Below, one piece after another: positions 35,420 through 45,388 of a DNA stretch of 64,000 bases; the first letter of the stretch is position 1; each line of letters begins with the position of its first letter. The stretch covers positions 806,001-870,000 of the forward strand of contig MU385857.1 of assembly GCA_022497145.1 (NCBI GenBank). Reading direction: 5' to 3'. This DNA is from Rostrohypoxylon terebratum. Taxonomy: Eukaryota > Ascomycota > Sordariomycetes > Xylariales > Hypoxylaceae. A program made the position numbers and the translations under genes. The notes beneath the pieces were generated by a model, which saw nothing but the letters and a program-made list of their open reading frames with translations, made no database searches and was not told where the DNA came from.

Positions 35420-35883
35420 TATATGTATGATGTCGTATATGAGTATAAAATTATAAACAATGAACAAGGTGGAAAAAAAGACAATTGCAATTACATTTTA
35501 GTCTAAAAAAAAGAAAATATAAGGAAGAGAGGAGCAAATCGTAATGCTGACCTTCCCGATCGCGCCTCCCCCAAACCCAGTGACGCTCATTCCCCCACAT
35601 TGGACCGTCGCTATCCGGAATCCGGGGCCGCTTGTTGCCGCTCTCGTCGGCTTGAGCCTTGCCCCGCTGCCATTGGCTGACCACGCCATTGGAACCAAGG
35701 TTCGTTCCTGCAGCCTTTGCCGGGAACCTTGCTGAGCGATAAAGCAATAATTTTTCGTAATTCTATAATTTCGAATTCTTTAGCTCCAACCGTCCACCAA
35801 TTCTCGCGACTTCCCGTTTGACGCTCGCTCGTGATCTTCTTATCCAATGTATTAATTATTAATAGTTTTTATACCGTCAAACC
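35420..35883. promoter_or_regulatory. Divergent promoter, BCKDH-E2 and atp10
   Basis: 464 bp between the start codons of two divergent genes for mitochondrial proteins. A GC-rich block with CCAAT-related sequence (CCATTGGCTGA and CGCCATTGGAACC, near 35670-35700) sits in the middle. The inverted CCAAT boxes (ATTGG) may be shared by both promoters, which is inference. Confidence 0.5.
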
Positions 35884-36959
35884 ATGTCGCTCGCTCGTAG
35901 ACCCGGGCTCTTATGCCTGCTGTGCCAATCGAGGGCCTTCACCACATCCTACCGGCTTCTAGCAGAGCAGGGCGCTGCTGCGAAAGCCGCTACGACAACG
36001 AATAGCCAGTCGGACCAAGCGAAGACGACGGAGAAATCGACTACGCCGGCGCCGCCCAAGATCATTGCTCCTTCGCCATTAGAAGATGCGCCCAGAGCAT
36101 ATGGAAGGCGGGTGGAAAAATTCACGCCGAAACCGCTGAGTCGGCCGATAGGCATGCCACTACCACCGCGGCCAGGTGAGAATACGGGCATAGATACCCG
36201 AACATTCAAACAGCGCCGTGACGATTTTGTCAATTACGAGAAGCACCTTGCGAGACGAGAAGAACTGTATGGCACCCCGCACTCGCCCATTTGGATATAG
36301 CTGGGGGCGACTAGAGAGCTAATATACCACCGCTCGGTAGGAAGAGTAAGATGTCACGCCCTTACTTCCGCGATTGGGGTAACTTGAGTTTCCACAAGGG
36401 AAAGACGTTCATCGCCCCGCCGCGCATGTTCAAGAGCGACCTCTCCCTATTCTTTCCGAACATGTACGGCCAGACTCTGTTAAAGAAAGACAGCGCCCCT
36501 CGCGATACAACCCCCACCTTGCAAGGCCAAGTCTCCATCGTCAGCGTATTCAGCAGTGTGTGGGCTGAAAACCAGGTCAAGACGTTTGTGGATAAAGAAA
36601 ATAACCCTAAGCTCGACAGTATTCTGGAAAAGAACAAGGGCTTGGCTCAGCGGGTCTGGATCAACATCGAAGAGAACTCGCTGAAGGCATACCTAATCAA
36701 TATATTTAAAGGCGACATCCGGAGTCGGATAGGCGAGCCAAATTGGCATCGATACTTCCTCGTGAGAAGGGGAATCTCAGAGGATATCCGAGAGAACGTT
36801 GGTCTCTTGAATAGGAGTGTCGGCTACGTATATCTTCTTGACAGCCAATGTAGGATACGTTGGGCCGGCAGCGGTCTAAGCGAGGATCATGAACGGGAGG
36901 GTTTGGCAAACAGTGTCCAGCGGCTTCTAGACGAAGAATATGGGCCGAGGAAAGGCTGA
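35884..36959 (+). CDS. atp10: Mitochondrial F1Fo ATP synthase assembly factor Atp10
   Basis: Two exons, 35884-36266 and 36341-36959, encode 333 residues. Atp10 is an inner-membrane protein needed to assemble the Fo sector, in yeast through subunit 6. The N terminus (MSLARRPGLLCLLCQSRAFTTSYRLL) is a typical presequence, followed by a Thr/Ala/Pro-rich linker. The Atp10 domain begins across the intron as LARREELKSKMSRPYFRDW. It continues with NLSFHKGKTFIAPPRMFKSD, QVSIVSVFSSVWAENQVKTF and the C-terminal GYVYLLDSQCRIRWAGSG. The 74-nt intron uses GTATGG...GGTAG. Without splicing, the first exon would stop after PHSPIWI. Confidence 0.9.
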
Positions 36960-37294
36960 ACCAGAAGCTATGTATTATTATATACGATAAATTTCAAAAC
37001 GATACCCACCTCCCTTTAATGTGGTAAAAAGGAGGGTAAAACAGCTCGACGCTGTCAGCATACGCCAACCCCCTATTGAAACATGATCTCAATCGTAATG
37101 TCAATTCTTATCTCCCAATAGACTGCGTAAGGCTGATTCTTTACCATATCCTCTGTTCGTATTATACAACATACTTCGGAACCCTTTAAACTACGCCGAA
37201 ACGCCTTGCAGGATCATGATGCAAATTCGAAAAGTCAAGGTATCTTGCTCATCCCGCCGAAAACAAAAACGAGGTCAATCTCTGCTGCCGCCAT
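36960..37294. other. Intergenic between convergent atp10 and gos1
   Basis: 335 bp of shared 3' flank. Nothing recognised. Confidence 0.6.
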
Positions 37295-38117
37295 CTACAG
37301 GAAAAACCAGAAGATTACAAAGCAGAAGGCGATGAAGCTGCCCATAATAATGCTATCTCGTCGCTTTCGTGCCGAGATCTTGCCGATTATAGTGTTAAGG
37401 CCGGGGACTTGGCTCGCAGCCATAGTGATCCTTCTGTTGATGTTCGCCAGGGTCTCTCGCTGTACGATAAAGTTCTCGTTGGTGGCGTAGGCTTGGCTAA
37501 GAACACTGTCGACCATATTGTGGCTATTGTCAATACGGTTCCGTTCGTCCAACATATACTCGGCTTCGGCGGCTTCGGGATTGTTCGCTCGGTATGTTTG
37601 GATGTCATCTCGAACATTAGAAAGCAAATTTGAGCGGTTCCTTGCTTCTTGTAAGCCGGACCGCAATCGTCCGAGGTCTCGTCTGTGCTCGGCGAGCTTC
37701 TCGCGAAGCAAGGAAAGATTGTTCTGTTTCAGGGCGGAGGATGTAAGGCTCGCTTCCGAGTTTAAGAGGCGTCCTAATTGGTTGACCACAATTTCCCTCT
37801 TCAAACGCCAGTTAGCTAAGAAAGGTACACGGTTGTTATGACCGAAAGATCATTCGAGCGGGATAATCGTACTTTGTCAAGGATCTCCTCCAATTTTGCC
37901 TCCGTTTCTCGCTCCTCCTTGGTCGGTTTCGCTGGGATATTGGCGGCGGTAGAGAATTGTGAGTATGTGTGAAATAGCGTCTCGGTCTGCGCATTAATGG
38001 GTCAGTATAAAATCTTTTGCTTTCGCTCATAGCAATTGTCATTGTTACCTGGGACTCTAAACTCCGAGCCTGCTGGCGCAACTGGGCCCAGCCTTGGTTC
38101 CCTGTTGGAGCAGCCAT
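37295..38117 (-). CDS. gos1: Golgi SNARE Gos1 (GS28 family)
   Basis: Three exons on the minus strand: 38049-38117, 37873-37986 and 37295-37798, giving 228 residues. Gos1 is a v-SNARE for transport within the Golgi and from endosomes to Golgi. The start MAAPTGNQGWAQLRQQARSL and the second exon ETLFHTYSQFSTAANIP are typical. The SNARE helix covers about residues 140-200 (VDSVLSQAYATNENFIVQRE, then LANINRRITMAASQVPGLN), and the protein ends in a single C-terminal membrane anchor, SIIMGSFIAFCFVIFWFFL, as expected for a tail-anchored SNARE. The introns are 62 and 74 nt. The gene is divergent from rpl35. Confidence 0.93.
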
Positions 38118-38845
38118 GGTCAAAAATTATATATAATACAATTATCAAATATAACTGCCGACTTCCAAAATAAAGACCATCCCAATAGAGCTCGTTTCAC
38201 AGGCTGCGCAATGGCCGTCGTTCAAAGTGGATGCCCGGATCGTGTTAGAGGATGTTGTCTTTGCTCCAAGGAATGAAAGATAGGCAATTCCGAGTTGCGC
38301 TCGCAATATCAGCCTCTTATGAATCGTCAAATAGCTAGATACTAGGGCTAGTGGTGTAAAAGACAGGTTACTGATGACGGTACAGATGATGATTTGAGTC
38401 TAGTGAGTACAATTCAATGTTTCCGTATTACTTGGCGTTCGGTACGTAAGTTCTGGTTATTTGACTTCGGTGGCTTTGATAAATGAATATCTCACTACCG
38501 GGACAAAGGGGGTACCTGGTATTATGTCAGCAATCTAAAAAGACTCCACTCAACAGCCACTTGCCTTAGGTAAACACTTGTGGCTTGTGAAGTACGTACC
38601 TAGGTCCTAGGTACTTTCCAACTTGCACCTGCCACCAGCGACCTTTTCTCGTTTAACTGCACTAAAAAAACCGAACCTTGAAAGTGGCTAATCACCTGAC
38701 CAAACTTTTCAACCCACAACCCTACTATAGTGAATTCAATTCTTTTCGCGGTCTACCAAATTTTGGCCGAAAATTTCACGACTCCAAGAAAACATTCACC
38801 AGATACCCGACATCAACCCCCCTCAACCACCAGCAATCATTCAAG
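38118..38845. promoter_or_regulatory. Divergent promoter region, gos1 and rpl35
   Basis: 728 bp between divergent start codons. It includes a GTACCTAGGTCCTAGGTAC-like palindromic motif near 38597-38616 and a CCACTTGCC-rich stretch. The last 150 bp form the rpl35 leader. Confidence 0.5.
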
Positions 38846-39542
38846 ATGGTATGTCGCTGCCAATTATAGCAATGTCATTATAATTGCGCACACGCAGGTT
38901 GTATCGAAAATATCCCGCTAATTATTGATCTTCAGTCGACTGCTAAGGTTAAGACCGGAGCGCTCTGGAACAAGAACAAGGAGGATTTGTTGAAGACCCT
39001 CGGCGAACTCAAGACCGAGCTTGGCCAACTTCGAATCCAGAAGGTCGTCTCCTCCGGAAGCAAGCTCAACAAGATGTACGTGCGAAATATTTGATCTGAA
39101 CTTCAGATATGCCATACTCCTCCCCGCGATCGCGATTCACGCCCCTCCTCGAAACCCTTACGATAGTCACACGATGCGGAAGAGAAGAGCATACATGGAA
39201 CAATTCAAGCTGACAGTACTCTTCCTTGTAGCCATGACCTCCGAAAGTCCATCGCCCGTGTCCTCACCGTTGTCAACCTTAAGCAACGATCACAACTTCG
39301 CTTGTTCTACAAGAACAAGAAGTACCTCCCCCTCGACCTCCGACCCAAGCAGACCCGCGCCATCCGCCGGCGCCTATCTCCCGAAGAGAAGTCAAAGACC
39401 CTAGAGAAGACGTCCAAGCGAACGAAGCATTTCCCGCAGCGCAAATACGCTGTCAAGGTACGCACAAAAAAAAACACACGTAACAATACGTGAAGGGATC
39501 GAGGACATATTGAACTAACGCTTCGGGTATCTATAGGCTTAA
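38846..39542 (+). CDS. rpl35: 60S ribosomal protein L35
   Basis: Four exons: 38846-38848, 38936-39075, 39232-39457 and 39537-39542, giving 124 residues. L35 sits near the exit tunnel of the large subunit. The protein reads M, then STAKVKTGALWNKNKEDLLK, LGQLRIQKVVSSGSKLNKI, HDLRKSIARVLTVVN and RLFYKNKKYLPLDLRPKQTR, ending KYAVKA. The first coding exon is the bare start codon, followed directly by GTATGT. The last is only GCT TAA after a 79-nt intron. Middle introns are 87 and 156 nt. These splice choices are needed to give the full-length L35, and all use good consensus sites. Confidence 0.93.
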
Positions 39543-41050
39543 ATGGTTTGATTTGTTTGTAGCAAAGGGGATGCGCACCTAGGTGCAGACGTTTACCCTG
39601 GTTGAGGATGGGCGTCGTGGTCTTCCATAAAAGAGGAATCCTGATATTTGCATGGCATCACACGGCTTTTTCGGTTCATAGGTGTTTATGAGGTCCTAAC
39701 TACGCAGTCAATGTCGCTGCCCAATGCAAAAAACTTGCCCTAGGGCACTGAACAATGTTTCAAGAGAGCTTTCTTCTTATGTGATTTGCAATTTACTCAA
39801 GGGAGAACGGAACTTATGACTGTCTACCTGGGATAGACATTAGACCAGCTGCGAGCAAATCCCTAGAGGCTCTCCAAATGGAGATCTTGGCAATGGGATA
39901 GGACAGGCTCTATCCTGGGCCACAAAGTGCTGGATTAATACCATACAGCTTCCAGTTGTTATAAGAGAATGGCAACGCTAGAGGCCTTCCGTTGAAATGG
40001 ACCACTAAGAGTGATTTGCATACATGGCCGTCTGGATTACCTAGCAATGAGGCCATAACCCGAGATCCTTATATACTTACATGTGGCCATACAAGTATTA
40101 ATATACAACACCTAGCTTTAGGGATATTCTAAGCAAAATCTATCCACTAGCGCCGGTATAAGGTACCCAAGAGAATTCCACTTTCCTGCGTCATTATTGA
40201 ATCTCAACTAACTCTCACTCTCTTCATTCAAGGCACCTACACTCAAATGAGACCGATCAACTATTATATGCGATATATCATGTTACATTTATAGCAGAAT
40301 AAGTCCAGATCCTCAAGTTATCCATCGAGATCATCATTTCATTATCATGGATAGGTTATGCACCTAGGTATCGAATACCTTAGAAAATCATTCTTAAATG
40401 GTTAAATCACATAGAACTACGTACGGCTAGAATAATTGTCTTATTTTTTGATGAAGTTGGTATATCTTACTAAACAGTAACAGCTACTTTTTCCCCCGTT
40501 TCTCCTAGGCTCTTCGTTATGTTTTATATTGGATCAGCCTTCTCGTGAGACTTTCACTAGAGTATTGGCTTCGATTTACTAGGTAAACCCGCTTGCTAGC
40601 GTTACGCAAGCCACTGCCCTTGTTCGGTACTATGACTAAAAGAAGGAAACCACCACACGACTGTGTAGCTTTGGCCATCCACCTCTTCGGCTGCTAGACA
40701 TTGACTCATAGAAGTCCATCTAAGGCCCAGCATGCCTATTGCCCAGCTTCAACATAGAACAAGGCTCCGCGTACCACGTGCACTCTGTAATCCGAGCATA
40801 ATTCTACGTTACCCTCTTTCATTACCGTCTCGCAAAATAGCAATGAGAAAAGCAATGCGAATGAGAACGTACCCTGTTGGCCAGCCCTCTCTGGGTTGCG
40901 TGCTGTGCCCTTCGGTTCAACCAATGTTTCTTGATGAGGTCGTATCTGTAAGTTGGATTTCGTGGATCTGTGTTATGCTGTCGTTGACCTTGAATCTCAA
41001 TGCTTAGGCTGAGGCTAGTGGCTTCATGTCTGGAGGCATATCGGATGCCA
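39543..41050. other. Intergenic, rpl35 to zinc-finger gene (1.5 kb)
   Basis: No supported gene. A 91-codon ORF at 40732-41007 shows no family features. The sequence is AT-rich in places (40240-40480) with no clear repeats. It is the shared 3' flank of two convergent genes. Confidence 0.5.
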
Positions 41051-42884
41051 CTAGACTTTGATTTGGGTCAGCTGTTCCCGCTCTAGTAGAGCAGATTCTC
41101 GCGGCGTCTCTGGTAATATAGGCGAAATAGAAGACTGCTCGGCCGCTGTGCGTGCCTTTTGCTTTTTCTTAGGTCTATCATGTCTCGCCTGATGTCTTCG
41201 GAGTTGATCGATTCTTATGAACCGACTTCCGCAACCTGGCTCTTCACACTTAAACTTGAAAACAGGATTATGTGTCTTCCTGTGTTTGGATAAATTGGAC
41301 GATTCGCAAAACCGCTTATGGCAGATGTCGCATTCTAACGGTTTCTCTCCTGTATGGGTGCGTTTATGCATTGCTATTTCAGAATTAGATCGTTACCAAC
41401 AATTATACATAGCGATCAAGAACTTACTCAGGGCGCTTTTCTGCTTGAAAGCCTTGCCACACCCTACATAGTCGCATCGGTACGGAGTCTCGCCTGTATG
41501 CGTTCTCACGTGTTGGTCAAGGGCCTGCTGTGCTGAGAATCCCTCGCCACATATTCCACATTTATGTGGCTTGTCTTTGTCTACCATTAGTTTGCCTTTC
41601 CTAGTAGAAATTAAGTTGATATAGCTTACAAGCTGTATGTGTTGCTAGATGGCGCCTTAGCTTGTTGCGCGACGCAAATATTTGGTCACAACGCCGTGGA
41701 CAGCCCTTCCACAGACAGAGATACTTTGTCTTATTTGATAACGAGGCTATATGGTCGTTACAGAGATGTTCATGGAGAGCATAGGGGTCGTTGCAAACAT
41801 GTCCACAGATGCTAGTCTTTGCATCTGAACCCCCCGGATTCATGATCCATTGGCATATATGTTCGGTTGTGTTCCTTGGCTGTATCAAGGACTCTTCTAG
41901 AGGAGGCGGCACTGAATCAAGATCAGGAGTGGGCGGAAGGCTTGAGTGAGTAGGGATGGGCAGGGAGAGAGAACGTGTAAGATCTGTTGACTGGTCAGTG
42001 TCAACAAGCTGACATTCTAACTCTGAGAAATCATGTTGCTGTTGCTGCTCTTGCTGAGAATTTGAAGCACCCGGTGCACTCAAGTCTCGTAAAGTGATAG
42101 CAACATCATGTTCTGTGTGTGTATGATTACAAGGATGGTTGTGTAAAGACGGTGCCACCTCCGCCTGTAGGGAATTGTGCCAACCTTGATTCAGAGCCCA
42201 CATTTCGTCAAGAGGTTGAGCAGTAGCGTCGAAACAATGAAGATCGTCGCAGGGTGTCCCATCGCCAGAACATTCTTCCTCTTGACAGACCTGAGTAGAG
42301 CAGCACTCGCTTGAACACGAGTACTTGCTGCAGTTGACAGATACGCAGTCATCGGGGACTGTACGCTGCGATGGAAGTCCCAGGTCCGAGGCATTAAAAT
42401 GGTTACCAATAAGCGATTCACTGTTAGAGGCGTGATGTCCTGGCCTGAAATCGTTCCCTAAATTGTATCTTAGAGCAACATTGGGGAAAGCGTCCGAATA
42501 TAATGCGCCACAGGGGGGTGTATGGAATTGGAAGGCATTATTGTCGGATAGATGGTAGGGATACGAGAATGATGGGACGGCAAAGCGCGGCCTCGAGGGA
42601 AAAGGGGGCGCATGTGTGTTCCGCTGTATTGGTTGGGTAGGAAAAGTACCAAAACACTTTTCTAGACATGTATCATCATGAGAGGTATGGACAAGCTCTA
42701 GAGATGAAGGTTCTATGGTGTCAAAGGATATTGACGAGTAAAAGGAATTGTCGAAGTGATGATTGCTAGATCCAACGGAACTGGGGAGCCTGTCCATCGG
42801 TGGTGAAGATGTGAGAGAGGCAATGCTGCAATAATTCGGGTCATTGGGATCGACGTTTTCGTCCATCCTGGCGTAGATAGTCAT
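41051..42884 (-). CDS. C2H2 zinc-finger transcription factor, Zap1/ZafA type
   Basis: Three exons on the minus strand: 41630-42884, 41428-41580 and 41051-41373, giving 576 residues. The last 230 or so hold the fingers: an atypical pair with the CxW pattern (HICQWIMNPGG..., then LCLWKGCPRRCDQIFASRNK), then HKCGICGEGFSAQQALDQH, YRCDYVGCGKAFKQKSALTM, LECDICHKRFCESSNLSKH and a final finger with FIRIDQLRRHQARH. This order and spacing match the zinc-responsive activators Zap1 (yeast) and ZafA (Aspergillus). The N-terminal half is Ser/Pro/Asn-rich with a Gln run and a dense Cys cluster (nt about 42240-42350). The 49-nt first intron joins HTAY to KDKPHKC. Start could instead be MDEN at 42866. Zinc regulation is inferred from family resemblance; the protein could be a paralogue with another role. 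Confidence 0.82.
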
Positions 42885-44735
42885 TGCGAGCGTTCCGTTC
42901 GACCATGACCCGGCTAAAGAGAGAGTAATTTGCAGACGAGACGCGATGAGACGAGGCGCGGCTTGGAAGGTTGATGACGTTGGAGAGGGCCGGTATCAAA
43001 GTCAGTATATTGGCCAGTGCGTCTGGAACTTGGAAGATGTAAGATCTTGGGTCGGATAGGTTGACTCCGACCACAAAAAGATGGTTTAGGTATAAAATGA
43101 GGCTCTTGCCGTCCGGGCTATTTGAATGGAAAATTTAAGAGGTGGAAGTGAAGGTGGTGTGGGCAAATGGCGGGTTTCTGTCAAGCGGTTGAGAACCTTG
43201 ATGGACTTTGGTGGTCGGTCTTGCTTAAGCAGTCATGCTACCTACTTCAAGTAGGGAAGCGACCTCCTCACAACTTTTTTTTAGTTAAAAGTTACCACAA
43301 AATAGCATCCGGCCAGAAAATTCAAGATATAAAAATATCAAATAAATCCCCTCACCCTTCAACGCCTTCGTCCCTTCCCCTTCTCAAGCGCAAACAGGCC
43401 TGAGCCTGTGGTTTTGTTGCTGTTATCTTTTTTATGTCCTTGTCGTTACTTGGCATTGTATTCAAACTTGCTATGTACGCTGACCGGGCGTTGGATTCCG
43501 GTGTTGCCCTTTTTCTTTGCCTGACGTTGTTTTTCACCAATGAACTTGCGCGGATTTGTTAGAATGGCCAAAGTGGGGTCAATTTTCCAAACCCGGATCT
43601 CATATGCAGTAAGTCAGCCAGGCGTAACCGTCGCGAGCAGGCGAGGTGCAAAAAGGCCATCAAGGTTCTCGTCCGGTGTGGGTCGTACCCGCTATGTATG
43701 GGCGTATGCGACTTGGAACGCGCGCATCCACGAAACAGGTACCTGCTCATCTTGTTGGTTCCGAGGGAGAAATAAAAAGTTAGCATGATGCATCTCGATT
43801 TTTATGCAGGTCTGCCAGTCTAGTGTAGGTATGTACATCGATGATATAATTACTATTATAATTATCAACGATACAGATTCTGACTTTGATCATGCCTCAC
43901 TATTATTCACTATTATTCTACATGTCTCGCTCAGATTCCATAATTGAGCTTACTAGGTACCTGTACAATACCTAATAGTACCTAGTAGGTAGGAAAAGAA
44001 CTACCACGTAAGTGGTTACTTCCTTATCTAAAGATATTAATGAAAAGTCAATGTTAATAGTCCAAAGTTTCAAATGTATGGTGGAAAAATTATTCAGTAC
44101 ATGCACTAAGCATTCCTCTGTATTACAGTCTACTAGGTACTACTAGGTAGGTAGGTATTACTTAATACATAGTACTTGGTAGTAGGTACTCCATACTCCG
44201 TACTCCGTTTGCATTTTCTACCCCTCCAGCCCCCTCCTGTCCCACATGGGTTCAAGGTTTTCGGTTTTCAGGGTCCCAAGCTTTGTTCGGTAAAGAACGT
44301 CGAGTTGCGTCGAGCAATGCGCGTCTATCGGCTTACGTAACAGAGATCTCTTGAGCCTCAACATCCATTAGCTCCTAGGACCTAATTAGCACAGCCCACA
44401 GCCTTTCTTCCCACGTCACATGGCGAATACATTCGTATATACCGCCATATCTAATACCTAATCAAATACCCAGCTCACTTCATCTGTTTGGTCGAAACAA
44501 AGCAACCTACATAGTAAATACTCTGTCTCGTTTCATTGAGACACACCTTACAAACATCCAGCGCATCGGATTATCGGATTACCTATTGCGAACGGGCTGA
44601 GACCTACCTAGTAGGTCCTAGGATAACCTTACCTTTATAAGGTATCTCTTACTTAAGGTATATCTTACTAGCCCCGACACTTGCACCCACACCAAAACAA
44701 CGGGCCGATTAATATAGTAAGCTACGGCAACAGAG
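42885..44735. other. Divergent intergenic, zinc-finger gene and small acylated-protein gene
   Basis: 1.85 kb with no supported gene. The part from 43950 to 44220 and 44600-44670 is dense in TAGGTA/CCTAGG motifs. It presumably contains both promoters and a long leader for the zinc-finger gene. I looked for an exact zinc-response element (ACCTTGAAGGT) and did not find one. Confidence 0.55.
43955..44215. repeat. Cluster of TAGGTA/CCTAGTAGGTA motifs
   Basis: Repeated imperfect units such as ACTAGGTACC, CCTAGTAGGTAGG, CTACTAGGTAC and TAGTAGGTACTCC follow one another, ending in CCATACTCCGTACTCCG. It is the densest copy in the window of the dispersed motif family. Confidence 0.7.
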
Positions 44736-45183
44736 ATGGGAAATATCTGTGGCAAGTCGGACAGCGACAACTTCTCCCAACCCGGTCGCGTCCTAGGTTC
44801 CGCCCCGCCTCAGCCAGAACGTTCATCCGTGCCCGCTAAGGTCGGTGGCCCGCCTCGGACCCTAGGAGGAGCGGGAAGTTCGCCGAATCCGCCGGACCTC
44901 AGCAGCGACGCCGTTGAGGCTAGGAGACGCGCAGCTGAAGCTGCCGAGGTAATGCCGTCCTCCGTCCCCTTATTATTCTTCCTCCTATGAACGTCGACCA
45001 TTCTAAAACTATCTTCTACAGGCAAGAGCCCAAGCTGCATCGGCTAAGAGCACGGGGAAATTGGGCACTCAGCTAGCAGCGCAGAAGAAGCAGACACGCA
45101 ACGAGACGCTCAAGGAAATCAGCGACAACGAGAGACGGCAACGGGATGCCGATGAAGCAGCACAATCACGCAGTCATAATTAG
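44736..45183 (+). CDS. Small protein with N-terminal myristoylation/palmitoylation motif
   Basis: Exons 44736-44948 and 45022-45183 give 124 residues. The N terminus MGNICGKSDSDNF has Gly2 and a small residue at position 6-8 as N-myristoyltransferase needs, plus Cys5 for palmitoylation, so the protein is likely anchored on a membrane. The centre is Pro/Gly/Ser-rich and disordered. From about residue 58 it is an Ala/Arg/Glu-rich helix (DAVEARRRAAEAAEARAQAA) that continues through TQLAAQKKQTRNETLKEI to the end. The 73-nt intron (GTAATG...CTACAG) lies in the helix. I recognise no named family; similar short acylated proteins occur in other filamentous ascomycetes as far as I recall. Function unknown. 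Confidence 0.75.
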
Positions 45184-45388
45184 CGGGGCGTTTACGAAAC
45201 CGAAATTTCAATTCTTAGCAAGTTAACTATACCCACTGCCTCTTTCGCTTAGGCTCATGTGCATACGTTCTGCCCAACTGTTCGCTTCCACCGAACGCCT
45301 ATAACCCTTTGTAGATAAAGAACTTCAGTTGATCCTGCCTTGCCTAAGATACTGGAGTGATATTTGAATCACACGTAGCCTTGCAACA

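Noticed and set aside
42885..44735. Possible zinc-response element upstream of the Zap1-like gene
   Set aside because: Only partial matches were found (for example ACCTTGATGG near 43194, and ACCTTTATAAGGT near 44632, which has the wrong spacing). No exact ACCTTGAAGGT is present.
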